Source: Methylobacterium mesophilicum (GTDB lineage: Bacteria > Pseudomonadota > Alphaproteobacteria > Rhizobiales > Beijerinckiaceae). From it: a stretch of DNA of 64,000 bases. Shown here in pieces: positions 33,913 to 43,386 of this stretch. The notes beneath the pieces were generated by a model. It ran no database searches, was not told the DNA's origin, and saw nothing but the letters and a program-made list of their open reading frames with translations. Within the stretch, counting starts at the first letter, position 1. Each line of letters begins with the position of its first letter. The DNA lies in contig NZ_BPQU01000021.1 in assembly GCF_022179445.1 (NCBI RefSeq), forward strand, positions 31,815 to 95,814. Direction: 5' to 3'. The translations under genes were made by a program, and so were the position numbers.

Positions 33913-34884
33913 TCAGGCGAACAGGGCGAGCCGCTGCTCCGGCGGCAGCGCGTCGATCGCCGCGAAGCTCAAGGCCGGCAAGCCCGGTTCCAAGGCGGGT
34001 GCGGCCGCGAACTCGGCCCCATCCGCGTTGGGGCTGGGCTCGGCGTGTATGGCATCCATGCCTACGAACGCGTTTTCCGCCGCGAGATCCTCGATCGTCG
34101 CGTTTTCCGCCTCGTCCGAGACGGGCAGGAACACGATGTCCTCGTGCAGCGGCGGGCTTCCCGGGCGGGCGACGAGCGCCGCCGCGGTCACGGCCGGGAC
34201 CTCCATGGCGATGTAGCGGTCGATGTCGCTCTGGCAGAGGTCGAGCGGTGGCGCGTCCGGCAGGGCCCCGGCCGCCGGGTTGACCGGCATCGGCGGGATC
34301 CGCTCGGCGTCGGTGCCCCAGATCGCGATCATCGACGCGAGCCGGTCCTCGAGGTAGCGCAATGTATAGACGATCCGGGCGGTGCGCTGGGCGGTGAGAT
34401 CCTGAAACGAGCAGGCCGTGTAGATCGCGGTCGCGTGCCGATCCAGCGCGTCGCAGGTCGGGGCGTCGGCGCCCCGCTCGCGCAGGGTCCAGGCCGCCTC
34501 CTGGATCGCTTCGGCCGAGCCGAGGATGTCGGAGGTCGCCTGCTCGGTCTCGCGGACGATGGCGTCCAGCGCCAGGGAGGCCTGCGTCAGGCGGGTCTGC
34601 TCGTTGTCGCGCGCGCTGATCGCGGCGATCTCGGCCTTGGTCTGGCTGATCGCCGCGGCCATCTCGACGAGGTTGCCGTGCAGCTGACCGAAGGCTTGGT
34701 TGTCCCGCTCGGCCGTCACCACGTGCTCGAGCCGGCTCATGGCGCCGAGCAGCATCTCGGTCTCGGCGGCCCGGTTGCGCCGGGCATACTCGGCCAGAAA
34801 CCAGCGCCCGCGCTCGCTGAGGCAGATCGTCGCCTCGATCGCCTCGTACTCGGCGAGGGCGCCTGCGGGGGCTGAACCGGACAT
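33913..34884 (-). CDS. CheZ-like protein phosphatase
   Basis: A 323-residue protein with the CheZ signature FQDLTAQ at residues 160-166. Asp162 and Gln166 correspond to the aspartate and catalytic glutamine of E. coli CheZ (DLTGQ), which hydrolyses CheY phosphate. Long helices precede it (LLGAMSRLEHVVTAERDNQAFGQLHGNLVEM), and IVYTLRYLEDRLASMIAIWG follows. The remainder is an acidic, Pro/Ala-rich tail ending in PALSFAAIDALPPEQRLALFA, resembling a short CheY-binding peptide. GGAGG lies before ATG 34884. No chemotaxis gene is in the window. Alphaproteobacteria often lack a classical CheZ, so the partner regulator is open. Confidence 0.72.
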   Translation of the reverse strand: MSGSAPAGALAEYEAIEATICLSERGRWFLAEYARRNRAAETEMLLGAMSRLEHVVTAERDNQAFGQLHGNLVEMAAAISQTKAEIAAISARDNEQTRLTQASLALDAIVRETEQATSDILGSAEAIQEAAWTLRERGADAPTCDALDRHATAIYTACSFQDLTAQRTARIVYTLRYLEDRLASMIAIWGTDAERIPPMPVNPAAGALPDAPPLDLCQSDIDRYIAMEVPAVTAAALVARPGSPPLHEDIVFLPVSDEAENATIEDLAAENAFVGMDAIHAEPSPNADGAEFAAAPALEPGLPALSFAAIDALPPEQRLALFA

Positions 34885-35048
34885 GGGATCCCTCCGAACC
34901 CGAAAGGACGGCACGGCGACGGCCGGCGCGCGGTGCGAACCGGGAGACGGCAAATTGACAGGGAGGGTTTAACGGGCGCTTACGGCGTTCGCACCCGGGA
35001 CCCGGGACGTCCCCGAACCCGCTTCCCTTCCTCCGGGACCTCTTATCC

Positions 35049-36215
35049 TTGCCTCGTCCGTCCGGCCCGGCGCGCCTGTCGCTGCTGTACGCCGTCGTCT
35101 TCACCGAGATCGGCATCGCGATGCCGTTCATGCCGCTCTGGCTCGACGGCCTCGGCCTCGATGCCGGGGTGATCGGCGTGCTGCTCGCCCTGCCGATCGC
35201 CACGCGGATCGTCGCGACGGCGCCGCTGATGAGCCTGCTCGACCGCGGGCTGGGTCCGCGGCGGCTGATCATGATCGGCAGCCTCGCCCTCAGCCTGACC
35301 TACGCGCTGATGCCCGGCGCCGCCGGGCTCGGCTGGCCCGCGCTCGCGTCGCTCATCGTCCTCAACGCCGTGGCCGGCGCGCCGCTGGTGCCGTGCATCG
35401 ACTACCTGACTCTGGCGGCCGTGCGCCGCGACGCCCGCCTGGTCTACGCCCGGATCCGGATGGCGGGCTCCATCGCGTTCCTGCTGGCCAACCTCGCGGG
35501 CGGCCTGATGCTCTCCGCGCTCGGCGGCCAGCTCGCGGTGCCGCTGCTGCTCACCGGCCTCGCCCTGGCGGCGGGGTTCGTGGCCTGGCGCAGCCGCTCG
35601 GTGGTGGCCCTGCCGCAGGTCCCGTCCGGGACCGTGCGGCCGCGCCTGCCGCTCAGGCTGTGGCTCTGCATCGGCGCCGCGGCGGCGATCCAGGCGAGCC
35701 ACGGGGCGATCTACGGGTTCGGCAGCATCTACTGGACCAGCCAGGGGATCGCACCGGCCTGGGTCGGCTCGCTCTGGGCGACCGGCGTGCTGGCCGAGAT
35801 CGCGCTGTTTGCCGGCATCACCGCCCTCCCCGCCGCCTGGCGCAGCCCGGTGCGGCTGCTGGCTCTGGGCGCCGCGGCGGCGATCCTGCGCGCGGTCGGC
35901 ATGTATCTTCTGGGCGACCACCTGGCCGCCCTGGTACCGCTCCAGGGCCTGCACGGCCTGACCTTCGGGGCGACGCAGCTCGGCGCGATGGCGGCGGTGT
36001 CGGCCTACGCCCCCGAGGGCGCGCGGGGCCGGGCGCAGGGCACGCTCAGCGCGGTCAACGCCGGAATCTCCGTGGTCGCCACCCTGGCGAGCGGGCTCGC
36101 CTACCGGGCCGGCGGCCCCCTCGCCTTCCTGCTGATGGCGCCGCTCGCCGCCTGCGGCCTGGGTCTGGCGCTCGCCTCCGGCCGCGTGCCGCCGGATACG
36201 GATCGTCAACCGTAA
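35049..36215 (+). CDS. MFS transporter, HcaT/phenylpropionate-permease-like
   Basis: A 388-residue major facilitator protein with about 12 hydrophobic helices. The first helix is LSLLYAVVFTEIGIAMPFMPLWL, followed by LDAGVIGVLLALPIATRIVA, a layout seen in the nucleoside/3-phenylpropionate permease group (MFS_1_like). The start is a TTG at 35049; no ATG or GTG is available without losing helix 1. It stands alone between the CheZ-like gene (divergent) and the Mla operon (same strand, 51-bp gap). The substrate is unknown. Confidence 0.8.
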   Translation: MPRPSGPARLSLLYAVVFTEIGIAMPFMPLWLDGLGLDAGVIGVLLALPIATRIVATAPLMSLLDRGLGPRRLIMIGSLALSLTYALMPGAAGLGWPALASLIVLNAVAGAPLVPCIDYLTLAAVRRDARLVYARIRMAGSIAFLLANLAGGLMLSALGGQLAVPLLLTGLALAAGFVAWRSRSVVALPQVPSGTVRPRLPLRLWLCIGAAAAIQASHGAIYGFGSIYWTSQGIAPAWVGSLWATGVLAEIALFAGITALPAAWRSPVRLLALGAAAAILRAVGMYLLGDHLAALVPLQGLHGLTFGATQLGAMAAVSAYAPEGARGRAQGTLSAVNAGISVVATLASGLAYRAGGPLAFLLMAPLAACGLGLALASGRVPPDTDRQP

Positions 36216-36266
36216 TGTCGACATAACCACACGGCAGGGTGGTGCCTCCAATCGAGGAGTTAGGGC

Positions 36267-37406
36267 TTGCTGAGCGAGGGCATGGTTCCCGGCGCATCGC
36301 TGCGGGACCGGCCGGCGGATGGCCGGTTGGCGCTCGACGGGCGCTGGACCGCCGACCAGGCGCCGACCGTCGAGGCGAATGCGGCGCGCATCCTGGCGGC
36401 CGGCCGGACCGGTTCCGTGACGGTGGACCTGTCCGGGATCGAGCGGCTCGACACGCTGGGCGCCTGGGTGCTCGAGCGGACCCGCGCCGAGATCGAGCAC
36501 GCGGGAGGCGCGCTGACCTATGTCGGCGTGCGGACCGAGCACCGGACCCTGCTGGGCGAGGTCCGCCTGCGCGAGGTCGAGGCCGCGGACCCGCTGCGAC
36601 GCGGCCGCGTCGTCGGGTTCCTCGACACGGTCGGCCGCGAAACCGTGCGCGGCGGCCGCGAGTTCGTCACCGCCCTCGCCTTCCTGGGCGAGGTGATCGC
36701 CGCCTGCGGGCGGGTGGCCCTGCGGCCGGGCACGTTCCGGGGCACCGCCCTGGTCAACCAGATCCAGCAGGTGGCCTTCAACGGCGCCCCGATCATCGTG
36801 CTGATCTCGTTCCTGGTCGGCGGCATCGTCGCCCAGCAGGGCATCTTCCAGCTCCAGCGCTTCGGCGCCCAGACCTTCGTGGTGAACCTGATCGGCCTCC
36901 TGATCCTGCGCGAGATGGGCGTCCTGCTCACCTCGATCATGGTCGCGGGCCGCTCGGGCTCGGCGATCACCGCCGAGATCGGCTCGATGCGCATGCGCGA
37001 GGAGGTCGACGCCCTCCGGGTCATGGGCCTCGATCCCATCGAGATCCTGATCGTGCCACGGGTGCTGGCCCTGATGGTCGGCCTGCCGATGCTGACGCTG
37101 ATCGGCGACATCGCCGCGCTCACTGGCGGCGGCCTCACCGCCATGCTGTACGGCGGGCTGACGCTGGATCAGTTCCTGGTCCGGCTCCAGGCGGCGGTGG
37201 GCGTGCACCACGTCATGGTCGGCCTGATCAAGGCGCCGTTCATGGCACTGATCATCGGGATTCTCGCCACGATCGAGGGCTTCGCCGTGGAGGGCTCGGC
37301 CGAATCTCTGGGCCGCCACGTCACCGCCTCAGTCGTGAAGTCCATCTTCATGGTCATCGTCCTCGATGGATTGTTCGCCGTGTTCTTCGCCGCGATCGAT
37401 TTCTGA
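36267..37406 (+). CDS. mlaE: MlaE-type lipid ABC permease with N-terminal STAS domain
   Basis: A 379-residue permease of the MlaE/YrbE family with an added N-terminal STAS domain (about residues 20-105: VTVDLSGIERLDTLGAWVLE). In E. coli that part is the separate protein MlaB, so this is a natural MlaB-MlaE fusion. The permease core has five helices and the motifs FVVNLIGLLILREMGVLLTSIMVAGRSGSAITAEIGSM and DALRVMGLDP. Start is TTG 36267, with GAGGAG 7 bp upstream. It is the first gene of a four-gene operon for phospholipid traffic between inner and outer membranes. Confidence 0.92.
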   Translation: MLSEGMVPGASLRDRPADGRLALDGRWTADQAPTVEANAARILAAGRTGSVTVDLSGIERLDTLGAWVLERTRAEIEHAGGALTYVGVRTEHRTLLGEVRLREVEAADPLRRGRVVGFLDTVGRETVRGGREFVTALAFLGEVIAACGRVALRPGTFRGTALVNQIQQVAFNGAPIIVLISFLVGGIVAQQGIFQLQRFGAQTFVVNLIGLLILREMGVLLTSIMVAGRSGSAITAEIGSMRMREEVDALRVMGLDPIEILIVPRVLALMVGLPMLTLIGDIAALTGGGLTAMLYGGLTLDQFLVRLQAAVGVHHVMVGLIKAPFMALIIGILATIEGFAVEGSAESLGRHVTASVVKSIFMVIVLDGLFAVFFAAIDF

Positions 37407-37416
37407 GCCCGCTGTG

Positions 37417-38226
37417 ATGATCGCCCCCGCCATGCCCGAGACCGCCGCCGGCCCCGCACCCATCATCCGGGTTCGCGACCTCGTGGTCGGCTTCCGGGAC
37501 CGCACCATCCTCAAGGGGCTGAACCTCGACATCCGCGCGGGCGAGATCATGGGCTTCGTCGGGCCGTCGGGCCAGGGCAAGTCGGTGCTCACCCGGACGA
37601 TCCTGGGCCTGACGCCGAAGCGGGCGGGCACGATCGAGGTGTTCGGCCGCGACGTCGACGGCATGACCTATGCCGAGCGCCGCCGCATGGAGCAGCGCTG
37701 GGGCGTGCTGTTCCAGCAGGGCGCCCTGTTCTCGGCGCTGACGGTCAAACAGAACATCCAGGTGCCGATGCGCGAGCATCTCGACTTGTCCGAACGCCTG
37801 CTCGACGAGTTCGCCCGGCTCAAGATCGAGATGGTCGGCTTGCAACCGGATGCGGCGGACAAGCTGCCCTCCGAGCTGTCCGGCGGCATGATCAAGCGCG
37901 CGGCGCTCGCCCGCTCCCTGGCGCTCGATCCCGAGATCCTGTTCCTCGACGAGCCGACCTCGGGGCTCGACCCGATCGGCGCGGGCGAGTTCGACGACCT
38001 CGTCTCGACCCTGAAGGAGACGCTGGGCCTGACCGTGTTCATGGTCACCCACGACCTCGACAGCCTCTACACCGCCTGCGACCGCATCGCGGCGCTGGGC
38101 GACGGCCAGATCATCGCCGCCGGCACGATCGAGGAGATGCTGGCGAGCGACCACCCCTGGTTGCGCTCATACTTCCACGGCAAGCGGGCCCGCGCCATCA
38201 CCCCCGGGGTGCCGGCGCATGCCTGA
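37417..38226 (+). CDS. mlaF: Mla-type ABC ATPase
   Basis: A 269-residue ATPase subunit. Walker A is GPSGQGKSVL, the signature motif is LSGGMIKRAALARSL, Walker B is ILFLDEPTSGLDPIG and the switch histidine is in VTHDLDS. It powers lipid transport by the STAS-MlaE permease encoded 10 bp upstream. ATG 37417 is used; ATG 37432 is an alternative close to the first beta strand. The gene order permease-ATPase-MCE-lipoprotein is standard for rhizobial Mla systems. Confidence 0.93.
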   Translation: MIAPAMPETAAGPAPIIRVRDLVVGFRDRTILKGLNLDIRAGEIMGFVGPSGQGKSVLTRTILGLTPKRAGTIEVFGRDVDGMTYAERRRMEQRWGVLFQQGALFSALTVKQNIQVPMREHLDLSERLLDEFARLKIEMVGLQPDAADKLPSELSGGMIKRAALARSLALDPEILFLDEPTSGLDPIGAGEFDDLVSTLKETLGLTVFMVTHDLDSLYTACDRIAALGDGQIIAAGTIEEMLASDHPWLRSYFHGKRARAITPGVPAHA

Positions 38227-38324
38227 CCGCCCCTTCCCCCTGATCCCGTCCCGGTCCCGCCTGGGATCGTGGACACGCAGCTCGGCCGGACCCCGTTCGC
38301 CGAGCGGAACCGCAGGCTGATCGC

Positions 38325-39407
38325 ATGGAAACCCGCGCGAACTACGCCCTCATCGGGGCCTTCACCCTCGCCGTCATCCTGGCGGGCTTCGGCACCGTGC
38401 TGTGGCTCTCCGGTGGCTCCTCGCGGCAGGTGAGCCAGATCGTCCGCATCGTATTCTCCGGCTCGGTCGGGGGGCTCTCCCGCGGGTCGAGCGTGAACTT
38501 CAACGGCATCAAGGTCGGCGAGGTCACCGATATCCGCCTCGCCCCGCAGGACCCGCGCCGGGTGCTCGCCCAGATCAAGGTCGACCCCTCGACGCCGCTC
38601 CGGGCCGACACCCGCGCCCGGCTCGATTCGGCGATGCTGACCGGCGTCTCGGTGATCTCCCTGTCGGGCGGCAACGCCGACGCGCCCGTGCTCGCCCCGA
38701 TGGCCAACGGCGAGCCGCCGACGATCTTCGCCGATTCCTCCGACATGCAGGACATGATGGCGCTGGCCCGCCAGGTCGCCCAGCGGGCCGACGACATGCT
38801 CGCCCGGCTCGACCGGATCGTGGCCGGCAACGAGGGCGCGATCAACCGCGCGCTCACCAATGTCGAGGCGTTCTCGAAGACGCTCGCCGATGCGGGCCCG
38901 AACATCGCGACCCTGGTCAAGGCGGTGGATGGGGTGAAGCTCGGCCACGTAATCGACAATGCCGACCGGTTCTCGGCGGCCCTGTCGAAGTCCAGCCCGG
39001 ACATTGAGGGCGCCGTGCACGACGCCCGCTCACTGGCGGCCAAGCTCAACGCATCGGCCGACAAGATCGACGCGGTGCTCAACGGCGCCCAGAGCTTCCT
39101 CGGCTCCGCCTCCGGCCAGGAGGGCTCCAGCACATTCACGGAGATCCGCGCGGCCGCGGTCTCGGTGCGCGACGCCGGCAAGGCCTTCCGCGTCATGTCG
39201 GAGAACCTCGACAAGCGCACCGCCAGCATCTCGACGAATTTCGGCCGCCTGAGCGGCACCGGCCGCCGGGAGGTGGAGGCCCTGTCGGGAGACGGGCAGC
39301 GCACCCTCAACACCCTGAACCGCACCGTGCGCAGCCTGGAGCGCGACCCGAGCCAGGTGATCTTCGGCGGCAAGCCGTCGTTGCCCGAATACAACGGCGG
39401 GCGGTGA
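38325..39407 (+). CDS. mlaD: MlaD/MCE-domain lipid-binding protein
   Basis: A 360-residue periplasmic substrate-binding component anchored by one N-terminal helix (about residues 8-28). The MCE domain spans about 38-118, with GLSRGSSVNFNGIKVGEV and SVISLSGG. A long helical region follows (about 140-320), ending in a disordered tail with SQVIFGGKPSLPEYNGGR, typical of rhizobial MCE proteins. It forms the ring or channel that shuttles phospholipids across the periplasm. It lies 98 bp after the ATPase gene. Confidence 0.92.
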   Translation: METRANYALIGAFTLAVILAGFGTVLWLSGGSSRQVSQIVRIVFSGSVGGLSRGSSVNFNGIKVGEVTDIRLAPQDPRRVLAQIKVDPSTPLRADTRARLDSAMLTGVSVISLSGGNADAPVLAPMANGEPPTIFADSSDMQDMMALARQVAQRADDMLARLDRIVAGNEGAINRALTNVEAFSKTLADAGPNIATLVKAVDGVKLGHVIDNADRFSAALSKSSPDIEGAVHDARSLAAKLNASADKIDAVLNGAQSFLGSASGQEGSSTFTEIRAAAVSVRDAGKAFRVMSENLDKRTASISTNFGRLSGTGRREVEALSGDGQRTLNTLNRTVRSLERDPSQVIFGGKPSLPEYNGGR

Positions 39408-39528
39408 AATCACCGTGCGCCCGGCCGATGTGTCCCGGCGCACGGCACTTATACGAGCGAGGGATAGTTTCTGCGGCATAGCTTATACAGCTCTGCCGTT
39501 CGCCGGCGGGGTTCCTCAGGTTGTGCGT

Positions 39529-40110
39529 ATGGCCCGCTGCTCGTCCCACCTCATCGCCGCCGCGCTGCTCGCCGCCCTGCTGGGTGGCTGCGGCGGTGCG
39601 ACGCCCCTGACCTTCGATCTCGCGGCGCTCCCTCCGGCCGGGCGCCCGGTCGCGGCCGGCCGCTCGATCGCCGTGTCGGAGCCCGTGGGGATCCAGCCGT
39701 TCGAGGCCGACCGGATCATCGTGCGCGAATCCGGCGGCGCCCTCGCCTTCCTGGGCGGCGGCCAATGGGCCGACCGGCTGCCGCGGCTGATCCAGACCCG
39801 CCTCCTGCAGAGCCTGGAGAATTCCGGCCGGCTCCGCTCGGTCAGCCGGCCCGGCGACAAGGTCGTGGCGGATTATCAGCTGATCAGCGAGATCCGCGCC
39901 TTCGACATCCAGGCGACGACCGGTGAGGCGGTGGTCGACCTGTCCCTGAAGCTCGTGGCCGACGGCACCGGTAAGGTCACCGCCGCCCGGATCTTCACCG
40001 CCCGCGTGCCGGTGGCCGAGATCGACGCCGGCAACGGCGCCCGCGCCCTCGACCAGGCCCTGACCACCGTGCTGGCCGACGTGGTGCGGTGGGTGAATAC
40101 CGGACGGTGA
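39529..40110 (+). CDS. ABC-type transport auxiliary lipoprotein (PqiC-like)
   Basis: A 193-residue lipoprotein. The signal peptide MARCSSHLIAAALLAALLGGC ends in the lipobox LLGGC, with the lipidated cysteine at residue 21. The mature part contains ISVSEPVGIQPFEADRIIVRE-like strands and a conserved LPRLIQTRLLQSLENSGRLRSV, matching the auxiliary lipoprotein family that follows MCE genes. It would sit in the outer membrane and receive lipid from the MCE protein. The ATG at 39529 is chosen to begin the signal peptide. It lies 121 bp after mlaD, so an extra promoter is possible. Confidence 0.88.
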   Translation: MARCSSHLIAAALLAALLGGCGGATPLTFDLAALPPAGRPVAAGRSIAVSEPVGIQPFEADRIIVRESGGALAFLGGGQWADRLPRLIQTRLLQSLENSGRLRSVSRPGDKVVADYQLISEIRAFDIQATTGEAVVDLSLKLVADGTGKVTAARIFTARVPVAEIDAGNGARALDQALTTVLADVVRWVNTGR

Positions 40111-40143
40111 CGGGGCGCGGCCTGAGCCGCACGATGCCGTCGA

Positions 40144-40449
40144 TCAGACGCCCGGCTGTAATCGGTCGATGGAAGACGGCGCTTCGTCAGCCCGGAATAC
40201 GCCGAGGACGATCATCTGCTCCGGTCGGTCTTGCGTGAGCGCCAAGACAGCCCTCATGTCGCCGGCACGAACGATGAAGGTCTCCTCGCCGTGACGCTTG
40301 CCTAAGCGGACGACATCTTCCGAACGCGTCAGGGTCTCGCGATCTCTCGAGACATGCTCGACCTTCTCGAGAAGACGGCTCACGTCGATGTCGTTGACGT
40401 CGCGCGCCTGCATGCGGTCGACGGCATGTTGGGTGAACACGGTGTTCAT
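40144..40449 (-). CDS. Small DUF4258-like protein
   Basis: A 101-residue protein beginning MNTVFTQHAVDRMQARDVNDIDV. The 'F-T-x-H-A-x-x-R-M-x-x-R' start is typical of DUF4258 and related BrnT-like small proteins. The C-terminal half has strands ETFIVRAGDMRAVLALTQDRPEQMIVLGVF. Its ATG overlaps the stop of the preceding membrane-protein gene (40446-40449), so the pair is coupled. A toxin role is possible by resemblance, but not supported otherwise. It is convergent with the lipoprotein gene. Confidence 0.6.
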   Translation of the reverse strand: MNTVFTQHAVDRMQARDVNDIDVSRLLEKVEHVSRDRETLTRSEDVVRLGKRHGEETFIVRAGDMRAVLALTQDRPEQMIVLGVFRADEAPSSIDRLQPGV

Positions 40450-40853
40450 GGCTGACGATCCCCCGACTCGGATCCGAACATTCGCTTGACGTCGTCGAGC
40501 GTCCGCAGCTTCCTGTCCTGAATATCGCGTTTCGCCGCTTCGATCATCGGGCCGACCAGTTCCTGAAGCGCGATGCCCAGAACGTCGGCCTCACTCAATG
40601 CGCGGCGCATCCTGTTTTCGTAGCGGGCGGCCCCCCAACCGTACAAACCCATGCCTGATAGGACGATCACGAGAAGCCAGAACGAACGGCTGTAAGGCGT
40701 CGCGCTCCAATCGAGAACCTGTACTCCGTCGATCGTCTTCGTGATCTCGAAGATGTAGGCGCCCGACAGAACGTTGCCAAGAAGACCAAGGAGGCCGAGT
40801 CCGACGGCTTTCACAAGGGGGTGGTCAAAGAGCAGCCGCCCGATACGCTCCAC
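40446..40853 (-). CDS. Small two-helix membrane protein
   Basis: A 135-residue protein that I do not recognise. Two membrane helices are visible at about residues 12-35 (VKAVGLGLLGLLGNVLSGAYIF) and 57-75 (FWLLVIVLSGMGLYGWGA). A cytoplasmic helical tail follows (RRALSEADVLGIALQELVGPMIEAAKRDI). It is the first gene of a two-gene unit with the DUF4258-like protein. Base composition looks slightly less GC-rich than neighbours. A tentative reading is an accessory pair. Confidence 0.6.
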   Translation of the reverse strand: MERIGRLLFDHPLVKAVGLGLLGLLGNVLSGAYIFEITKTIDGVQVLDWSATPYSRSFWLLVIVLSGMGLYGWGAARYENRMRRALSEADVLGIALQELVGPMIEAAKRDIQDRKLRTLDDVKRMFGSESGDRQP

Positions 40854-40937
40854 GGGGCCGCCCTTGATTCCCGTAATGCCTCTCGGTCTTGAGGTTGCTA
40901 CAACCCAATCGTTCGCACAAGAAGGTCGCCCGGCCGG

Positions 40938-41564
40938 TCACTCCATCACGGCCGCCTTTAGGATCACCACCATGGTAGCCCGGGCCGGGCCCTCGGTGCA
41001 GCGCACGAGGTGAGGCCGGTCGCAGCGGTAGCGCAGGGTCTCGCCGGTCCGGGCGCGCTGCACGATCCCGCCGATCTCGACCTCGAACGCGCCCTCGGCG
41101 ACCGAGAGCGATTCCACCGAGCCGCGCTGGTGCGGATCCGAATCGAGGACGCCGCCGAGGTCGGCCGTGACCTCATACCATTGCAGCCACTCGATCGTCT
41201 TGATCCAGCCGATGATCGCCAGCCGGACCTTGCCGTCCTCCGAGACCAGGATCGGGGTGTCCGCCCGGGAGGTCTTCTCGATGAACGGCTCCTCGTCGCT
41301 CGACGCCAGGACCCGGTCGATCGACACGTCGAGCGCCTGGGACAACCGCCAGATCGTCGCCAGCGTCGGGTTGGTCTCGTTGCGCTCGATCTGGCTGATG
41401 ATCGACTTCGCCACGCCCGATTGCTCGGCGAGTTCCGACAGCGAAAGGTTGTAGGCCTTGCGCAGGCGCTGGATCGTCTTGCCGAGCTGGCCGGAGAGCA
41501 CCTGCGCCCCGGTCAGCAGGTCGCGTCCGCGCGTCCGGTCGGGCCGTTCCGCCTGGTCCTGCAT
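40938..41564 (-). CDS. XRE-family regulator with C-terminal cupin domain
   Basis: A 208-residue transcription factor. The helix-turn-helix at about residues 30-85 reads LGKTIQRLRKAYNLSLSELAEQSGVAKSIISQIERNE. A cupin sensor domain covers about 110-205 (SVESLSVAEGAFEVEIGG, RYRCDRPHLVRC). This PuuR/SutR-like architecture often controls amino-acid, polyamine or sulfur genes. ATG 41564 is used; GTG 41570 is two codons upstream. It follows thiD on the same strand with a 96-bp gap. Its target is unknown. Confidence 0.87.
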   Translation of the reverse strand: MQDQAERPDRTRGRDLLTGAQVLSGQLGKTIQRLRKAYNLSLSELAEQSGVAKSIISQIERNETNPTLATIWRLSQALDVSIDRVLASSDEEPFIEKTSRADTPILVSEDGKVRLAIIGWIKTIEWLQWYEVTADLGGVLDSDPHQRGSVESLSVAEGAFEVEIGGIVQRARTGETLRYRCDRPHLVRCTEGPARATMVVILKAAVME

Positions 41565-41660
41565 CGTCACCGGTCCACCCTGGCCGTTCCGTTATCCGAA
41601 CGATCGTGCGCTTCTTCAAACGCAATCGCCGTCCGGACGCAAGGCAGGGGGCTTTGGAAG

Positions 41661-42472
<812 letters not shown>

Positions 42473-42476
<4 letters not shown>

Positions 42477-43183
42477 CTTGAGTCTCCCCGCACCGACAGG
42501 GCGGCGTCGATGGCCGCGCGCAGTTCCCGGGCGCGCTGGCGCACCGGCTCGGTCCCGAACAGGGCGGTGATCACCGCGACGCCGTCCGCACCGGCGGCGA
42601 TCACCGGGGCGGCGTTGTGCAGGCCGATGCCCGCGATGGCGCCGAGCGGCAAGCCGGCGCCGCGGGCGAGCCGGGCCCGGAAGGCGATGCGCGAAAAGCC
42701 ATCGAGGCCGACCGGTGGATCGGGATTATCCTTGCTGGTGGTGGCGAACACGCCGCCGATGCAGGCGTAATCGACCGGCAGCCGATACAGCTCGTCGGCC
42801 TGGACGGCGGTCTTGACGGTCAACCCGATGATCGCCCCCTCCCCCAGCAGGCAGCGCGCCTCGGCCGGGTGGAGATCGCTCTGGCCGAGATGGACGCCGT
42901 CCGCACCGGCTGCCAGGGCCAGGTCGACCCGGTCGTTGACCAGTACCGGCACCCGCCCGCCCACGGCGGCCTGGATCGCCCGGATCCGCGCGAGCGCGAC
43001 GCGGGCGTCCGGGATGTCCTTCTCGCGGTACTGGAGCAGGGTCGCGCCCCCCGTCGCCGCGTCGGCGGCGAGCCGCGCCAGATGATCGCCGTCGGCGCCG
43101 CAGACGCCGACATCGAGGAGGCCGTAGAGCCGCAGATCGACGGGCCGGCTCCCGGCCGTCGCGGAGTTCGCGCGCGCTGCCAT
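42473..43183 (-). CDS. thiE: Thiamine-phosphate synthase
   Basis: A 236-residue TIM-barrel enzyme condensing HMP-PP with thiazole phosphate. Motifs YREKD, VLVNDRVDLALAAGADGVHLGQSDL, IGLTVKT and AIAGIG are conserved. The start ATG 43183 begins a short Ala-rich leader; a longer open frame upstream has no similarity. It is coupled to thiD. The divergent NadQ-like regulator gene starts 204 bp away and shares the intergenic region. Confidence 0.95.
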
Positions 43184-43386
43184 TCTGGTCGCCGGCCCCC
43201 GCCGGAACTGGCCCTGCGCCGGCCCCGCGCCGGCGCATCTCGGGCGGTCCTGTTTGGGCAGCGGCCGTCGGCTTTGCAACCCGTCCGGTCACAGAGCCGC
43301 GTTGACGCGCGGCGATCCTGTACCCCTATAGAGACGTATCAGTCTGGGATCCCGCACCCGGCGGGAGAGGTTTTTCTAGAGGGACG

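Noticed and set aside
43184..43386. Possible TPP riboswitch ahead of thiE
   Set aside because: The conserved CTGAGA and ACCTGA...GGTAATGCCAGCG-like segments of the TPP aptamer are absent on the minus strand.
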